A stretch of DNA of 64,000 nucleotides from Nocardioides campestrisoli (lineage in GTDB: Bacteria > Actinomycetota > Actinomycetes > Propionibacteriales > Nocardioidaceae). This document shows, one piece after another, positions 1-8,608 of this stretch. Made by a program: the position numbers and the translations under genes. The stretch spans positions 1 through 64,000 of the forward strand of contig NZ_CP061768.1 of assembly GCF_013624435.2 (NCBI RefSeq), written 5' to 3'. Each line of letters starts with the position of its first letter. The stretch's first letter is position 1. Below the pieces are notes generated by a model, which saw nothing but the letters and a program-made list of their open reading frames with translations, was not told where the DNA came from and did not search any database.

Positions 1-299
1 CCACATGCCGGAAGTCCCCGACCGCCGGCGCCCCGGAACGAGGACCCCGTCAGGTGCCTGCCCAGGCGAAGTGACCTGCGTCACTTGTCCCCAAAAAACC
101 TGCTCTGACCTGCAGGGATGCGTGACAGCCGGAGCCGCGCCGGGACGGACGGCCCAACGGTCCCGGGACGAATGGGGCAAGATGCACACCTGTGGATAAA
201 GTTGTGGAGCGATGAGCGGCCAGCGACCCGTCCGGGCCTGACACCCTCATGACCGTCGCAGGACGGTCCCGTGACCAGGACGACCGTTGAGGGAGAGAC
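1..299. promoter_or_regulatory. Upstream region of dnaA, part of the origin region
   Basis: Non-coding lead-in to dnaA. It holds one perfect DnaA box, TGTGGATAA at 191-199 (complement TTATCCACA), followed within a few bases by a second TGTGGA core at 203-208. A short inverted repeat, GTGAC with a 4-base spacer and GTCAC, lies at 71-84. These fit DnaA autoregulation or an origin flank. No clear -35/-10 pair stands out. The neighbour on the left, normally rpmH on the other strand in this group, is outside the window. Confidence 0.6.
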
Positions 300-1826
300 G
301 TGGAGAACGAACCGGTGGACCTGAACACCGTGTGGCGCAGCGTCGTCGAGCAGCTCCAGCCCAACCAGCGCGCCTGGCTCCGCGCCAGTGAGCCGGTCAC
401 GCTGCACGAGAGCACCGCCATCGTCGCCGTCCCCAACGACTTCACCCGCGGCCAGCTCGAGGGCCGGCTCCGGGCCCAGCTCGAGGACGCGCTGAGCGTG
501 CGTTTCCAGCGGGAGATCCGGATCGCCGTCACGGTCAACCCGGCACTGGAGGACCGGGCGCCCGCCATGCCGGACGAGGCGACAAGTCATCAAGACGACA
601 TGTCGACAAACCCCTGGGAGTCCAACGTCGTGCCGATGACGCACGGCTCGGAGTTCCCCGACCGCCGCCTCGGCGACCTGCCCGAGCACGGCGACTCACG
701 GGGCACCCCCCTCGGCGGCGCTCCCCAGCAGATCCAGCCCGGCTTCCACGGCTCGCACGTCAGCTCGCACCCGAGCGCCCCCAGTGCGCTGGAGACCCGC
801 CTCAACCCGAAGTACACCTTCGAGACCTTCGTCATCGGCTCGTCCAACCGGTTCCCGCACGCCGCCGCGGTCGCCGTGGCCGAGGCGCCGGGGAAGGCGT
901 ACAACCCGTTGCTCGTCTACGGCGAGTCCGGCCTGGGCAAGACGCACCTGCTGCACGCGATCGGTCACTACGTGCGCTCGCTCTACTCCGGGGCCAAGGT
1001 GCGCTACGTCTCCTCGGAGGAGTTCACCAACGAGTTCATCAACGCGATCCGCGACGACCGGCAGGACCGGTTCAAGCGCCGGTACCGCGACGTCGACGTG
1101 CTGCTGATCGACGACATCCAGTTCCTGGAGGGGAAGACCCAGACCCAGGAGGAGTTCTTCCACACCTTCAACACGCTGCACAACGCCAACAAGCAGATCG
1201 TGCTGACCTCCGACCGTCCGCCCAAGCTGCTCGAGGCGCTGGAGGACCGGCTGCGCAACCGGTTCGAGTGGGGCCTGATCACCGACGTCCAGGCGCCCGA
1301 CCTGGAGACCCGCATCGCGATCCTGCGCAAGAAGGCCGCGATGGACCGGCTCACCGCGCCACCGGACGTGCTCGAGTTCATCGCCTCCAAGATCCAGACC
1401 AACATCCGCGAGCTCGAGGGCGCGCTGATCCGGGTCACGGCGTTCGCGAACCTCAACCGCCAGGAGGTCGACATGACCCTGGCCGAGATCGTGCTCAAGG
1501 ACCTGATCCCCGAAGGCGGCGAGCCCGAGATCACCTCGCCGCTGATCATCGCCCAGACCGCGGCGTACTTCGGGGTCAGCATCGAGGACCTCACCGGTCC
1601 CAGCCGCGGACGGCACCTGGTGCTGGCCCGGCAGATCTCCATGTACCTGTGCCGTGAGCTGACCAGCATGTCGTTGCCGCGCATCGGCAAGGAGTTCGGC
1701 CGCGACCACACGACGGTGATGTACGCCGACCGGAAGATCAACCAGCTGCTCGCCGAACGCCGCGCGGTCTTCAACCAGGTCAGCGAGCTCACCAACCGGA
1801 TCAAGATGCAGGCGCGCCAGGGCTGA
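300..1826 (+). CDS. dnaA: Chromosomal replication initiator protein DnaA
   Basis: Initiator ATPase that binds DnaA boxes and opens the origin. The 508-aa protein shows the usual four domains: N-terminal domain I (about 1-90), a variable linker (about 95-165), the AAA+ core with Walker A GESGLGKTH near residue 208 and Walker B LLIDDIQF near 268, and a C-terminal DNA-binding domain with the signature GRDHTTVMYA near 466. The GTG start is preceded by GGGAGAG about 5 bases upstream. The next gene is dnaN, across a 407-bp gap that should contain oriC. The length is normal for actinobacteria and nothing is missing. Confidence 0.98.
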   Translation: MENEPVDLNTVWRSVVEQLQPNQRAWLRASEPVTLHESTAIVAVPNDFTRGQLEGRLRAQLEDALSVRFQREIRIAVTVNPALEDRAPAMPDEATSHQDDMSTNPWESNVVPMTHGSEFPDRRLGDLPEHGDSRGTPLGGAPQQIQPGFHGSHVSSHPSAPSALETRLNPKYTFETFVIGSSNRFPHAAAVAVAEAPGKAYNPLLVYGESGLGKTHLLHAIGHYVRSLYSGAKVRYVSSEEFTNEFINAIRDDRQDRFKRRYRDVDVLLIDDIQFLEGKTQTQEEFFHTFNTLHNANKQIVLTSDRPPKLLEALEDRLRNRFEWGLITDVQAPDLETRIAILRKKAAMDRLTAPPDVLEFIASKIQTNIRELEGALIRVTAFANLNRQEVDMTLAEIVLKDLIPEGGEPEITSPLIIAQTAAYFGVSIEDLTGPSRGRHLVLARQISMYLCRELTSMSLPRIGKEFGRDHTTVMYADRKINQLLAERRAVFNQVSELTNRIKMQARQG

Positions 1827-2233
1827 GCCCGGCCGGCGTACTACAGGACTCCTGTGGTGCGAGATCGGGCTCGTCGGGCCTGTGAAATTCCTGTGGTTCG
1901 ACCCCCGGTCTCCTGCACACCCCTGTGCACACCTGCGCACCGCCGGACGAACGACCTCGGCCCGCCCACACCCGGCTGCAGGGGTCCACAGCGACTGCAC
2001 AGGCTGGACGCACAGGCTCGCGAGCCGCTGACCAGCCACGACGGGAGTTCTCCACAGAATCCCCAACCCCTATGACAACCACTCACCTATCCATGGACGG
2101 AATCTCCTCAACAACCATCCGGCCCGCTTCCTGGGGACGAACGCATCGAGGGGCTCCGACACCGCGGGGACAGAAGACCCGGCAGCATGGCAGGATTCAC
2201 CCACGCTCGAACCACAAGATCCGGAGGAACGAA
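1827..2233. other. oriC: dnaA-dnaN intergenic region, expected oriC
   Basis: This 407-bp gap between dnaA and dnaN is where actinobacterial oriC normally lies. Sites resembling the DnaA box are present but weak. The best is TTCTCCACA at 2048-2056 (8 of 9 matches to TTATCCACA). Others are GGTCCACA near 1983-1990 and several TGTGG cores at about 1852-1893. The segment is less GC-rich near 2050-2100 and 2200-2230. I saw no perfect box here, unlike 191-199 and 18117-18125. The last part carries the dnaN ribosome binding site (GGAGG at 2223-2227). Assigning it as oriC rests on gene order. Confidence 0.6.
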
Positions 2234-3361
2234 GTGAAGTTCCGCGTCGACCGCGACGTCTTCGCCGACGCCGTCGCCTGGGCTGCCCGCAGCCTTCCCG
2301 TGCGCCCCAGTGCACCCGTGCTCGCCGGCCTCCTGATCGAGGCGACGCCTGAGGGCCTCGTCCTGTCCTCCTTCGACTACGAGACCTCGGCGCGCGCAGA
2401 GCTGCGCGCCGACGTCGCCGACGACGGGCGGGTGCTGGTCAGCGGACGCCTGCTGGCCGACATCTGCCGCAGCCTCCCGCACAAGCCGGTCGACTGCGAG
2501 CTGGTCGGCGCCAAGCTGGAGATCAAGTGCGGCTCCGGCCGGTTCAGCCTCCAGACCATGCCGGTCGAGGACTACCCCGCGCTGCCGACCGTCCCCGCGC
2601 CCAGCGGCGTGGTGAAGGGCGAGGAGTTCGCCCGCGCCGTCTCCCAGGCGGTCACCGCCGCCGGTCGTGACGACATGCTGCCGGTGCTGACCGGCGTCCG
2701 GATCGAGATCGAGGGCGACCGGATGTCGCTGCTGGCCACCGACCGGTTCCGGCTCTCCCACCGGGAGCTCACCTGGACCCCGCACCAGACCGACGCCTCG
2801 CTCGCCGCGCTGGTCCCGGCCAAGGTGCTCAGCGACACCGCCAAGACCCTGCAGGGCGACGTCACCATCTCGATCGCCGGTGCCGGCGGCGAGGGCATCA
2901 TCGGCTTCGAGGGCTCCAGCGCCGACGGCGTACGCCGCACCACGACGCGGCTGCTCGACGGGGAGTTCCCCAAGGTGCGCAGCCTGTTCCCGGCCGAGCA
3001 CCTGACCGTGGCCACCGTCGGCAAGCAGGACCTGATCGACACGGTCAAGCGCGTCGCCCTGGTCGCCGAGCGCAACACCGCGGTCCAGATGAAGTTCGCC
3101 GACGGCGAGGTCGTGCTCGACTCCCAGTCCGGCGACGAGGCCCAGGCCACCGAGGCGATCGAGGCCGAGATCAAGGGCGACGAGATCGTCACCGGCTTCA
3201 ACCCGGCGTACCTGCTCGACGGCCTGAGCGCCCTGGACGGCGAGAAGGTCGACCTGGCGTTCACCCAGGCCTCCAAGCCGGTGGTCATCTCCTCGACCGA
3301 CGGCGACGGGAGCCAGCACTCCTTCCGCTACCTGCTGATGCCGAGGAGACTTCTCTCCTAG
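2234..3361 (+). CDS. dnaN: DNA polymerase III beta subunit (sliding clamp)
   Basis: Ring-shaped processivity clamp of the replicative polymerase, which also docks other repair and replication proteins. The 375-aa protein has the three-part clamp repeat and ends with the conserved PRRLLS-type C terminus, which contributes to the partner-binding pocket. An open frame extends far upstream, but the GTG at 2234 is chosen because GGAGGAAC sits 7-8 bases before it and the protein then begins MKFRVDRD, as in other actinobacterial clamps. A GC-rich stem-loop follows the stop, before gnd. Confidence 0.97.
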   Translation: MKFRVDRDVFADAVAWAARSLPVRPSAPVLAGLLIEATPEGLVLSSFDYETSARAELRADVADDGRVLVSGRLLADICRSLPHKPVDCELVGAKLEIKCGSGRFSLQTMPVEDYPALPTVPAPSGVVKGEEFARAVSQAVTAAGRDDMLPVLTGVRIEIEGDRMSLLATDRFRLSHRELTWTPHQTDASLAALVPAKVLSDTAKTLQGDVTISIAGAGGEGIIGFEGSSADGVRRTTTRLLDGEFPKVRSLFPAEHLTVATVGKQDLIDTVKRVALVAERNTAVQMKFADGEVVLDSQSGDEAQATEAIEAEIKGDEIVTGFNPAYLLDGLSALDGEKVDLAFTQASKPVVISSTDGDGSQHSFRYLLMPRRLLS

Positions 3362-3367
3362 GCATCC

Positions 3368-3389
3368 CCCGGCGCCGAACGGCGCCGGG
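3368..3389 (+). terminator. GC stem-loop after dnaN
   Basis: CCCGGCGCC and GGCGCCGGG form a perfect 9-bp stem around a GAAC loop, starting 7 bases after the dnaN stop. There is no T-run, so it may be an actinobacterial U-less terminator or an attenuating hairpin between dnaN and gnd. Confidence 0.5.
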
Positions 3390-3416
3390 TCGCGACCCCA
3401 CTCGGAGGACCCACGC

Positions 3417-4391
3417 ATGGAGATCGGACTCGTCGGCCTCGGCAAGATGGGCGGCAACATGCGCGAGCGGTTGCGGCGCGGCGGGCACACCGTGGTCGGC
3501 TTCGACCACGACCCGGAGCGCCGCGACGTCGACTCGCTGGAGCAGATGGTCGACCGGCTCGACGCCCCGCGCGTGGTCTGGGTCATGGTGCCGGCAGGCG
3601 AGGCCACCGCGCAGACAGTCACCGCGCTCGGTGACCTGCTCGAGGCCGGCGACGTGGTCGTCGACGGCGGCAACTCGCGCTGGACCGACGACCTGGAGCA
3701 CGCCGCCCAGCTCGCCGAGAAGGGGATCGGCTACGTCGACTGCGGCGTCTCCGGCGGCGTCTGGGGCCTGGAGAACGGCTACGCCCTGATGTACGGCGGT
3801 GCCCCCGAGGACGTCGCGAAGGTGCAACCGGCCTTCGACACGCTCAAGCCCGAGGGCGAGTTCGGTGCCGTGCACGCGGGCAAGGTGGGTGCCGGGCACT
3901 TCTCCAAGATGGTCCACAACGGCATCGAGTACGCGATCATGCAGAGCTACGCCGAGGGCTGGGAGCTGCTCGAGGCCGCAGACCTCGTCGACAACACCAC
4001 CGAGGTGCTCCGCTCGTGGCGCGAGGGCACGGTCATCCGGTCCTGGCTGCTCGACCTGCTGGTCGCGGCGCTGGACCAGGAGCCCGGCCTGGCGGGGATC
4101 CGCGGCTACGCCGAGGACTCCGGGGAGGGCCGGTGGACCGTCGAGGCGGCGATCGAGAACTCGGTGGCCGTCCCGGCGATCACCGCCGCGCTCTTCGCCC
4201 GGTTCGTCTCCCGGCAGGACGACAGCCCCGCGATGAAGGCGATCGCGGCGATGCGCAACCAGTTCGGCGGGCACGCGATGCACACCCCGGCGCCCGAGGG
4301 CGGCGACGTGGCCGGCCAGACCGGACCCGACGAGGCCCCCGAGGCCCGGGCGGCCGGTGCCGGCTCCGACTCGGAGCCGGCGGAGAGCTAG
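3417..4391 (+). CDS. gnd: 6-phosphogluconate dehydrogenase, decarboxylating (short form)
   Basis: Oxidatively decarboxylates 6-phosphogluconate to ribulose 5-phosphate, producing NAD(P)H in the pentose phosphate pathway. The 324-aa protein has the N-terminal nucleotide-binding motif GLGKMGGNM, the substrate motif DGGNSRW, and the catalytic helix with GHFSKMVHNGIEY. This is the short class of about 300-330 residues, which lacks the long C-terminal domain of the E. coli enzyme. The ATG start has GGAGG 9 bases upstream. Its place between dnaN and recF is usual in actinobacteria. The C-terminal tail of about 30 residues is Pro/Glu/Ala-rich and probably disordered. Confidence 0.93.
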   Translation: MEIGLVGLGKMGGNMRERLRRGGHTVVGFDHDPERRDVDSLEQMVDRLDAPRVVWVMVPAGEATAQTVTALGDLLEAGDVVVDGGNSRWTDDLEHAAQLAEKGIGYVDCGVSGGVWGLENGYALMYGGAPEDVAKVQPAFDTLKPEGEFGAVHAGKVGAGHFSKMVHNGIEYAIMQSYAEGWELLEAADLVDNTTEVLRSWREGTVIRSWLLDLLVAALDQEPGLAGIRGYAEDSGEGRWTVEAAIENSVAVPAITAALFARFVSRQDDSPAMKAIAAMRNQFGGHAMHTPAPEGGDVAGQTGPDEAPEARAAGAGSDSEPAES

Positions 4392-4397
4392 GCCTGC

Positions 4398-5546
4398 GTG
4401 CACGTCTCGCACCTCCAGCTCCACGACTTCCGCTCCTACGCCGACCTCGACGTCGCGCTGGAGCCGGGGGCGACCGCGTTCGTGGGCCGCAACGGCCAGG
4501 GCAAGACCAACCTGGTCGAGGCGATCGACTACCTCTCCCGGCTCGGCTCGCACCGGGTCGCCACCGACGCCCCCCTGGTCCGCTCCGGCGCCGACCAGGC
4601 GCTGGTCCGCGCGGTCGTGGTCAAGGACGGGCGGCCGGCGACCCTCGAGGTCGAGCTCAACCCGGGGCGGGCCAACCGTGCCCGGATCAACCGGTCCCCG
4701 CTCCCCCGCCCCCGCGAGCTGCTCGGGCTGGTCCGCACGGTGGTCTTCTCCCCCGAGGACCTCACCCTGGTCAAGGGTGACCCGAGCGACCGGCGGCGGT
4801 TCCTCGACGACCTGCTGGTGCTGCGTACCCCCCGGCTGGCGGGCGCCCGGGCCGACTACGACCGGATCCTGCGCCAGCGCAACTCGCTGCTGAAGACCGC
4901 CGGCGCCGCGCGCCGAGGCGGCTCGTCGGCCGAGTCGGCGCTCTCCACCCTGGTGGTCTGGGACGCCCACCTGGCCCGCGTCGGCGCGGAGCTGCTCGGC
5001 GAGCGGCTCGCCCTGGTCGAGGCGCTGCGCCCGTACGTCGGCAAGGCCTACGAGGCGGTCGCCCGCGGGGCCTCGCGCGACGACGCCGAGATCGACTACC
5101 GCTGCTCGTTCGAGCTGGACCCCGCCACCCGCGACCCGGCGGCGCTGGAGGAGCGGATCCTCGCCGAGCTCGAGGTCCGGCGCCGCGACGAGCTCGACCG
5201 CGGGGTCTCGCTGGTGGGACCGCACCGCGACGACCTGTTGCTGACCCTGGGCAACGGCGACCTCCGGCTCCCGGTCAAGGGCTACGCCTCGCACGGGGAG
5301 TCCTGGTCGTTCGCGCTGGCCCTCAAGCTGGCCTCCTACGACCTGCTGCGCAGCGAGGGCGACGACCCGATCCTGATCCTGGACGACGTCTTCGCCGAGC
5401 TCGACACGGGCCGGCGCCAGCAGCTGGCCGAGCTGGTCGCGGGCGCAGAGCAGGTGCTGGTCACCGCGGCGGTGCCCGAGGACGTGCCCGAGGCCCTCGC
5501 GGGTGCCAGGTTCCACGTCGGCGACGGGGAGGTGCGGCGTGCCTGA
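4398..5546 (+). CDS. recF: DNA replication and repair protein RecF
   Basis: SMC-like ATPase that helps RecO and RecR load RecA at single-strand gaps. The 382-aa protein has Walker [10 protein letters not shown] at about 30-38, a signature-like [15 protein letters not shown] segment near 300, and Walker [13 protein letters not shown] near 325. The GTG start lies 6 bases after the gnd stop. No strong ribosome binding site separates them, so translation is probably coupled. The stop overlaps the start of the next gene. Confidence 0.96.
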   Translation: MHVSHLQLHDFRSYADLDVALEPGATAFVGRNGQGKTNLVEAIDYLSRLGSHRVATDAPLVRSGADQALVRAVVVKDGRPATLEVELNPGRANRARINRSPLPRPRELLGLVRTVVFSPEDLTLVKGDPSDRRRFLDDLLVLRTPRLAGARADYDRILRQRNSLLKTAGAARRGGSSAESALSTLVVWDAHLARVGAELLGERLALVEALRPYVGKAYEAVARGASRDDAEIDYRCSFELDPATRDPAALEERILAELEVRRRDELDRGVSLVGPHRDDLLLTLGNGDLRLPVKGYASHGESWSFALALKLASYDLLRSEGDDPILILDDVFAELDTGRRQQLAELVAGAEQVLVTAAVPEDVPEALAGARFHVGDGEVRRA

Positions 5547-6183
5547 CTCCCCCCAGCGGCCCGAGGAGCCCGAGCAGGGCCGGCATCCTGAGCAGGGCGG
5601 GACCGGGCAGGCAGGCAAGCCCGGGCCCGCTGAGCCGGGCGGGCTCCCCGACCGACCGGACGAGCCGCGTCCCGAAGGACTGGACCTGGCCCGGGCGCAG
5701 GCCCGCGCCACCTCCCGGCTCCCCGGTGCCGCCCCCGCCCGGCGGAAGCGTCCGGGCAGCGGCAGCGGCAGCGCCTTCGCCCCCAGGTCCCGCGGCCGCA
5801 GCCTCAGCTCGGGCGCCTACCCCGACGACCGCGACCCCCAGCTGCTGGGCAGCGCGCTGGAGCGGCTGGTCCGCTCCCGCGCCTGGGAGACCGACCTGCA
5901 GGTGCAGAGCGTCTTCGCCCGGTGGGCCGAGCTGGTCGGCGGCGAGATCGGCGACCACTCCACCCCGGAGACCCTGGTCGACGGCAAGCTCGTGGTCCGC
6001 ACCGACTCCACCGCCTGGGCCACCCAGCTGAGACTGCTCGCGCCGGCGGTCGTGCGCCGGCTCAACGGCGAGCTCGGGGACGGCACCGTGGTGCTGATCG
6101 AGGTGCTCGGCCCGCACCTGCCGTCGTGGAAGAAGGGCCTGCGCTCGACCCGGGGCCGGGGGCCACGCGACACCTACGGGTGA
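5539..6183 (+). CDS. DUF721 protein, DciA-type helicase-loader candidate
   Basis: DUF721 proteins in this position are related to DciA, which promotes loading or activity of the replicative helicase DnaB. I take that role from the family. The 214-aa product has a Pro/Gly/Arg-rich, probably disordered N terminus (about 1-95) and a conserved C-terminal half with [20 protein letters not shown] and later [15 protein letters not shown]. The GTG at 5539 is chosen over an earlier in-frame start because GGGGAGG lies 6 bases before it. This start overlaps the end of recF by 8 bp. Confidence 0.85.
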   Translation: MPDSPQRPEEPEQGRHPEQGGTGQAGKPGPAEPGGLPDRPDEPRPEGLDLARAQARATSRLPGAAPARRKRPGSGSGSAFAPRSRGRSLSSGAYPDDRDPQLLGSALERLVRSRAWETDLQVQSVFARWAELVGGEIGDHSTPETLVDGKLVVRTDSTAWATQLRLLAPAVVRRLNGELGDGTVVLIEVLGPHLPSWKKGLRSTRGRGPRDTYG

Positions 6184-6455
6184 GGCCGGGGCTGCTGGGA
6201 CGCCGAACCGCTGAAATGCCGATCTGAGAGCCCCTCGGACGTACAGGGAGTCGTCCGGACCCCTGATCGGGGCCGGAAGGGGCCTTCCCGAGCCCCTCAG
6301 GGCCGAAATTCTCTCCGCTTCCTCCCCAACTGAGACGTTGATGCGTGGTTCCGGGGTCGAGAACCGCTAAACTGGACGCTGGGTCGCGGACTCTGGTAGT
6401 CGCGGCTTTCTGTGTGTCGAGATGCCCCGCAGCGGGCGAGTGGAAGAGGGACCGC
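6184..6455 (+). promoter_or_regulatory. Leader and promoter region of gyrB-gyrA
   Basis: A 272-bp non-coding gap. A TANNNT-type -10 candidate, TAAACT at 6368-6373, would give a leader of about 80 bases, but no convincing -35 accompanies it. Upstream are a small stem (CGGACG 6236-6241 with CGTCCG 6252-6257) and a GC-rich segment at 6270-6300 able to fold. GGAAGAGGG at 6442-6450 is the gyrB ribosome binding site. A supercoiling-responsive promoter would be expected here from other species, but nothing in the sequence proves it. Confidence 0.4.
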
Positions 6456-8552
6456 GTGAGTGCTGAGTCGCCAGTCGAAGACCTGAACACCGGCCAGTCG
6501 AGCACGGCGAGCGACGGCGAGTACGACGCCTCCGCGATCCAGGTGCTCGAGGGCCTCGAGGCGGTCCGCAAGCGCCCCGGCATGTACATCGGCTCGACCG
6601 GTGCCCGTGGTCTGCACCACCTGATCTGGGAGGTCGTCGACAACTCCGTCGACGAGGCCCTGGCCGGCCACTGCGACCGCATCGTGCTGACCCTGCAGGA
6701 CGACGGCGGAGTCCGGGTCGAGGACAACGGCCGAGGCATCCCCACCGGCATCCACCCGACCGAGGGCATCTCCGCCCTCACCATGGCGCTGACCATGCTG
6801 CACGCCGGCGGCAAGTTCGGCGGTGGCGGCTACAAGGTCTCCGGCGGCCTGCACGGTGTCGGCATCTCGGTGGTCAACGCGCTCTCGACCCGGGTGATCG
6901 CCGAGGTGAAGAACCGGGGCCACCTGTGGCGCCAGTCGTTCCACATCGGCGTCCCCGAGGCCGACCTCGCGGAGGTCCGGCCGATGGAGGAGGGCGAGCG
7001 CACCGGCACCACGATCATCTTCTACCCCTCCCCCGACATCTTCGAGACGGTCGAGTTCGACCTGGAGACGATCACCAACCGGCTCCGCGAGATGGCCTTC
7101 CTCAACAAGGGCCTGGAGATCGTCATCCGTGACGAGCGCCCGGCCGCGGAGGCGGTGGCCGACGCCGTCGAGGACGCGACCGTCCCCGACGAGGTCGACG
7201 AGCCGGGCGACAACGCCCTGCGCCGGGCCGCCGGCGGCGGGGTCGAGCGCCGGTTCAAGTTCGACCGCGGCATCGTCGACTACGTCGAGCACCTCAACCG
7301 GCGCAAGGAGGCGGCCAACGCCTCGGTGATCTCCTTCGAGGCCCAGACGCCGGCCGGCGCGCAGAGCCACATGAGCCTCGAGGTGGCGATGCAGTGGAAC
7401 ACCAGCTTCAACGAGTCGGTGCACACCTTCGCCAACAACATCAACACCCACGAGGGCGGCACCCACGAGGAGGGCTTCCGCGCCGCGCTGACCTCCCTGG
7501 TCAACCACTGGGGCGAGGAGTGGGGCCTGGTCAAGAAGAAGGACGACCGGGTCTCGGGCGACGACATCCGCGAGGGCCTGACGGCGATCATCTCGATCAA
7601 GCTGGGCGAGCCCCAGTTCGAGGGCCAGACCAAGACCAAGCTCGGCAACACCGAGGCCAAGGGCTTCACCCAGCGGGTGGTCAACGACCAGCTGGGCGCC
7701 TGGCTGGAGCAGAACCCGAACGAGGGCAAGGAGATCATCCGCAAGGCGCAGGCCGCGGCCTCGGCCCGGATGGCCGCGCGCAAGGCGCGCGACCTGGCCC
7801 GCAACCGGAAGGGACTGCTCGGCGGCGGCGGCCTGCCGGGCAAGCTGGCCGACTGCCAGTCGACCAACCCCCGCGAGTGCGAGGTCTTCATCGTCGAGGG
7901 TGACTCCGCCGGCGGCTCGGCCAAGCAGGGCCGGGACCCGCGGATCCAGGCGATCCTCCCGATCCGCGGCAAGATCCTCAACGTCGAGAAGGCGCGGATC
8001 GACAAGGTGCTCGGCAACGCCGAGGTCCAGGCGATCATCTCGGCGCTGGGCACCGGCATCCACGAGGAGTTCGACCTCGACAAGCTGCGCTACCACAAGG
8101 TCGTGCTGATGGCCGACGCCGACGTCGACGGCCACCACATCAACACCCTGCTGCTGACGCTGCTCTTCCGGTTCATGAAGCCGCTGATCGAGCACGGCTA
8201 CGTCTACATGGCGCAGCCCCCGCTCTACCGGCTGCGCTGGAACAAGCCGCACGAGCACGAGTTCGTCTACTCCGACACCGAGCGCGACACCCTGATGCGC
8301 GACGGCCTGGAGCAGGGCAAGAAGCTGCCCAAGGAGAACCCGGTGCAGCGGTACAAGGGTCTGGGCGAGATGAACGCCGACGAGCTGTGGGAGACCACGA
8401 TGGACCCGACCCAGCGGCTGATGCTGCAGGTCACCCTCGACGACGCGGCCCAGGCCGACGAGATCTTCTCGATCCTCATGGGCGAGGACGTGGAGCAGCG
8501 CCGTTCCTTCATCCAGCGCAACGCCAAGGACGTCCGATTCCTCGATATCTAG
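6456..8552 (+). CDS. gyrB: DNA gyrase subunit B
   Basis: ATPase subunit of DNA gyrase, which introduces negative supercoils together with GyrA. The 698-aa protein has the GHKL ATP-binding motifs [10 protein letters not shown] (about 62) and [13 protein letters not shown] (about 123), a transducer domain, the TOPRIM motif [14 protein letters not shown] (about 475) and the acidic metal triad DADVDG (about 554). An acidic, Ala-rich loop near 232-262 interrupts the transducer region, as in other actinobacteria. The GTG at 6456 has GGAAGAGGG 5 bases before it. gyrA follows 56 bp downstream. Confidence 0.98.
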   Translation: MSAESPVEDLNTGQSSTASDGEYDASAIQVLEGLEAVRKRPGMYIGSTGARGLHHLIWEVVDNSVDEALAGHCDRIVLTLQDDGGVRVEDNGRGIPTGIHPTEGISALTMALTMLHAGGKFGGGGYKVSGGLHGVGISVVNALSTRVIAEVKNRGHLWRQSFHIGVPEADLAEVRPMEEGERTGTTIIFYPSPDIFETVEFDLETITNRLREMAFLNKGLEIVIRDERPAAEAVADAVEDATVPDEVDEPGDNALRRAAGGGVERRFKFDRGIVDYVEHLNRRKEAANASVISFEAQTPAGAQSHMSLEVAMQWNTSFNESVHTFANNINTHEGGTHEEGFRAALTSLVNHWGEEWGLVKKKDDRVSGDDIREGLTAIISIKLGEPQFEGQTKTKLGNTEAKGFTQRVVNDQLGAWLEQNPNEGKEIIRKAQAAASARMAARKARDLARNRKGLLGGGGLPGKLADCQSTNPRECEVFIVEGDSAGGSAKQGRDPRIQAILPIRGKILNVEKARIDKVLGNAEVQAIISALGTGIHEEFDLDKLRYHKVVLMADADVDGHHINTLLLTLLFRFMKPLIEHGYVYMAQPPLYRLRWNKPHEHEFVYSDTERDTLMRDGLEQGKKLPKENPVQRYKGLGEMNADELWETTMDPTQRLMLQVTLDDAAQADEIFSILMGEDVEQRRSFIQRNAKDVRFLDI

Positions 8553-8608
8553 GGTTCTAGCGAAAACCTTAGATTCGAGTAGATCAACCGATCAAGAGAG
8601 ACGAACAC

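Noticed and set aside
3285-5711. An 808-aa minus-strand open frame over gnd and recF
   Set aside because: Antisense shadow of two clear genes. No recognisable motif, and composition typical of high-GC antisense frames.
6184-6455. A riboswitch or structured RNA in the gyrB leader
   Set aside because: Only short GC stems are present, and none matches a known class I can recognise.
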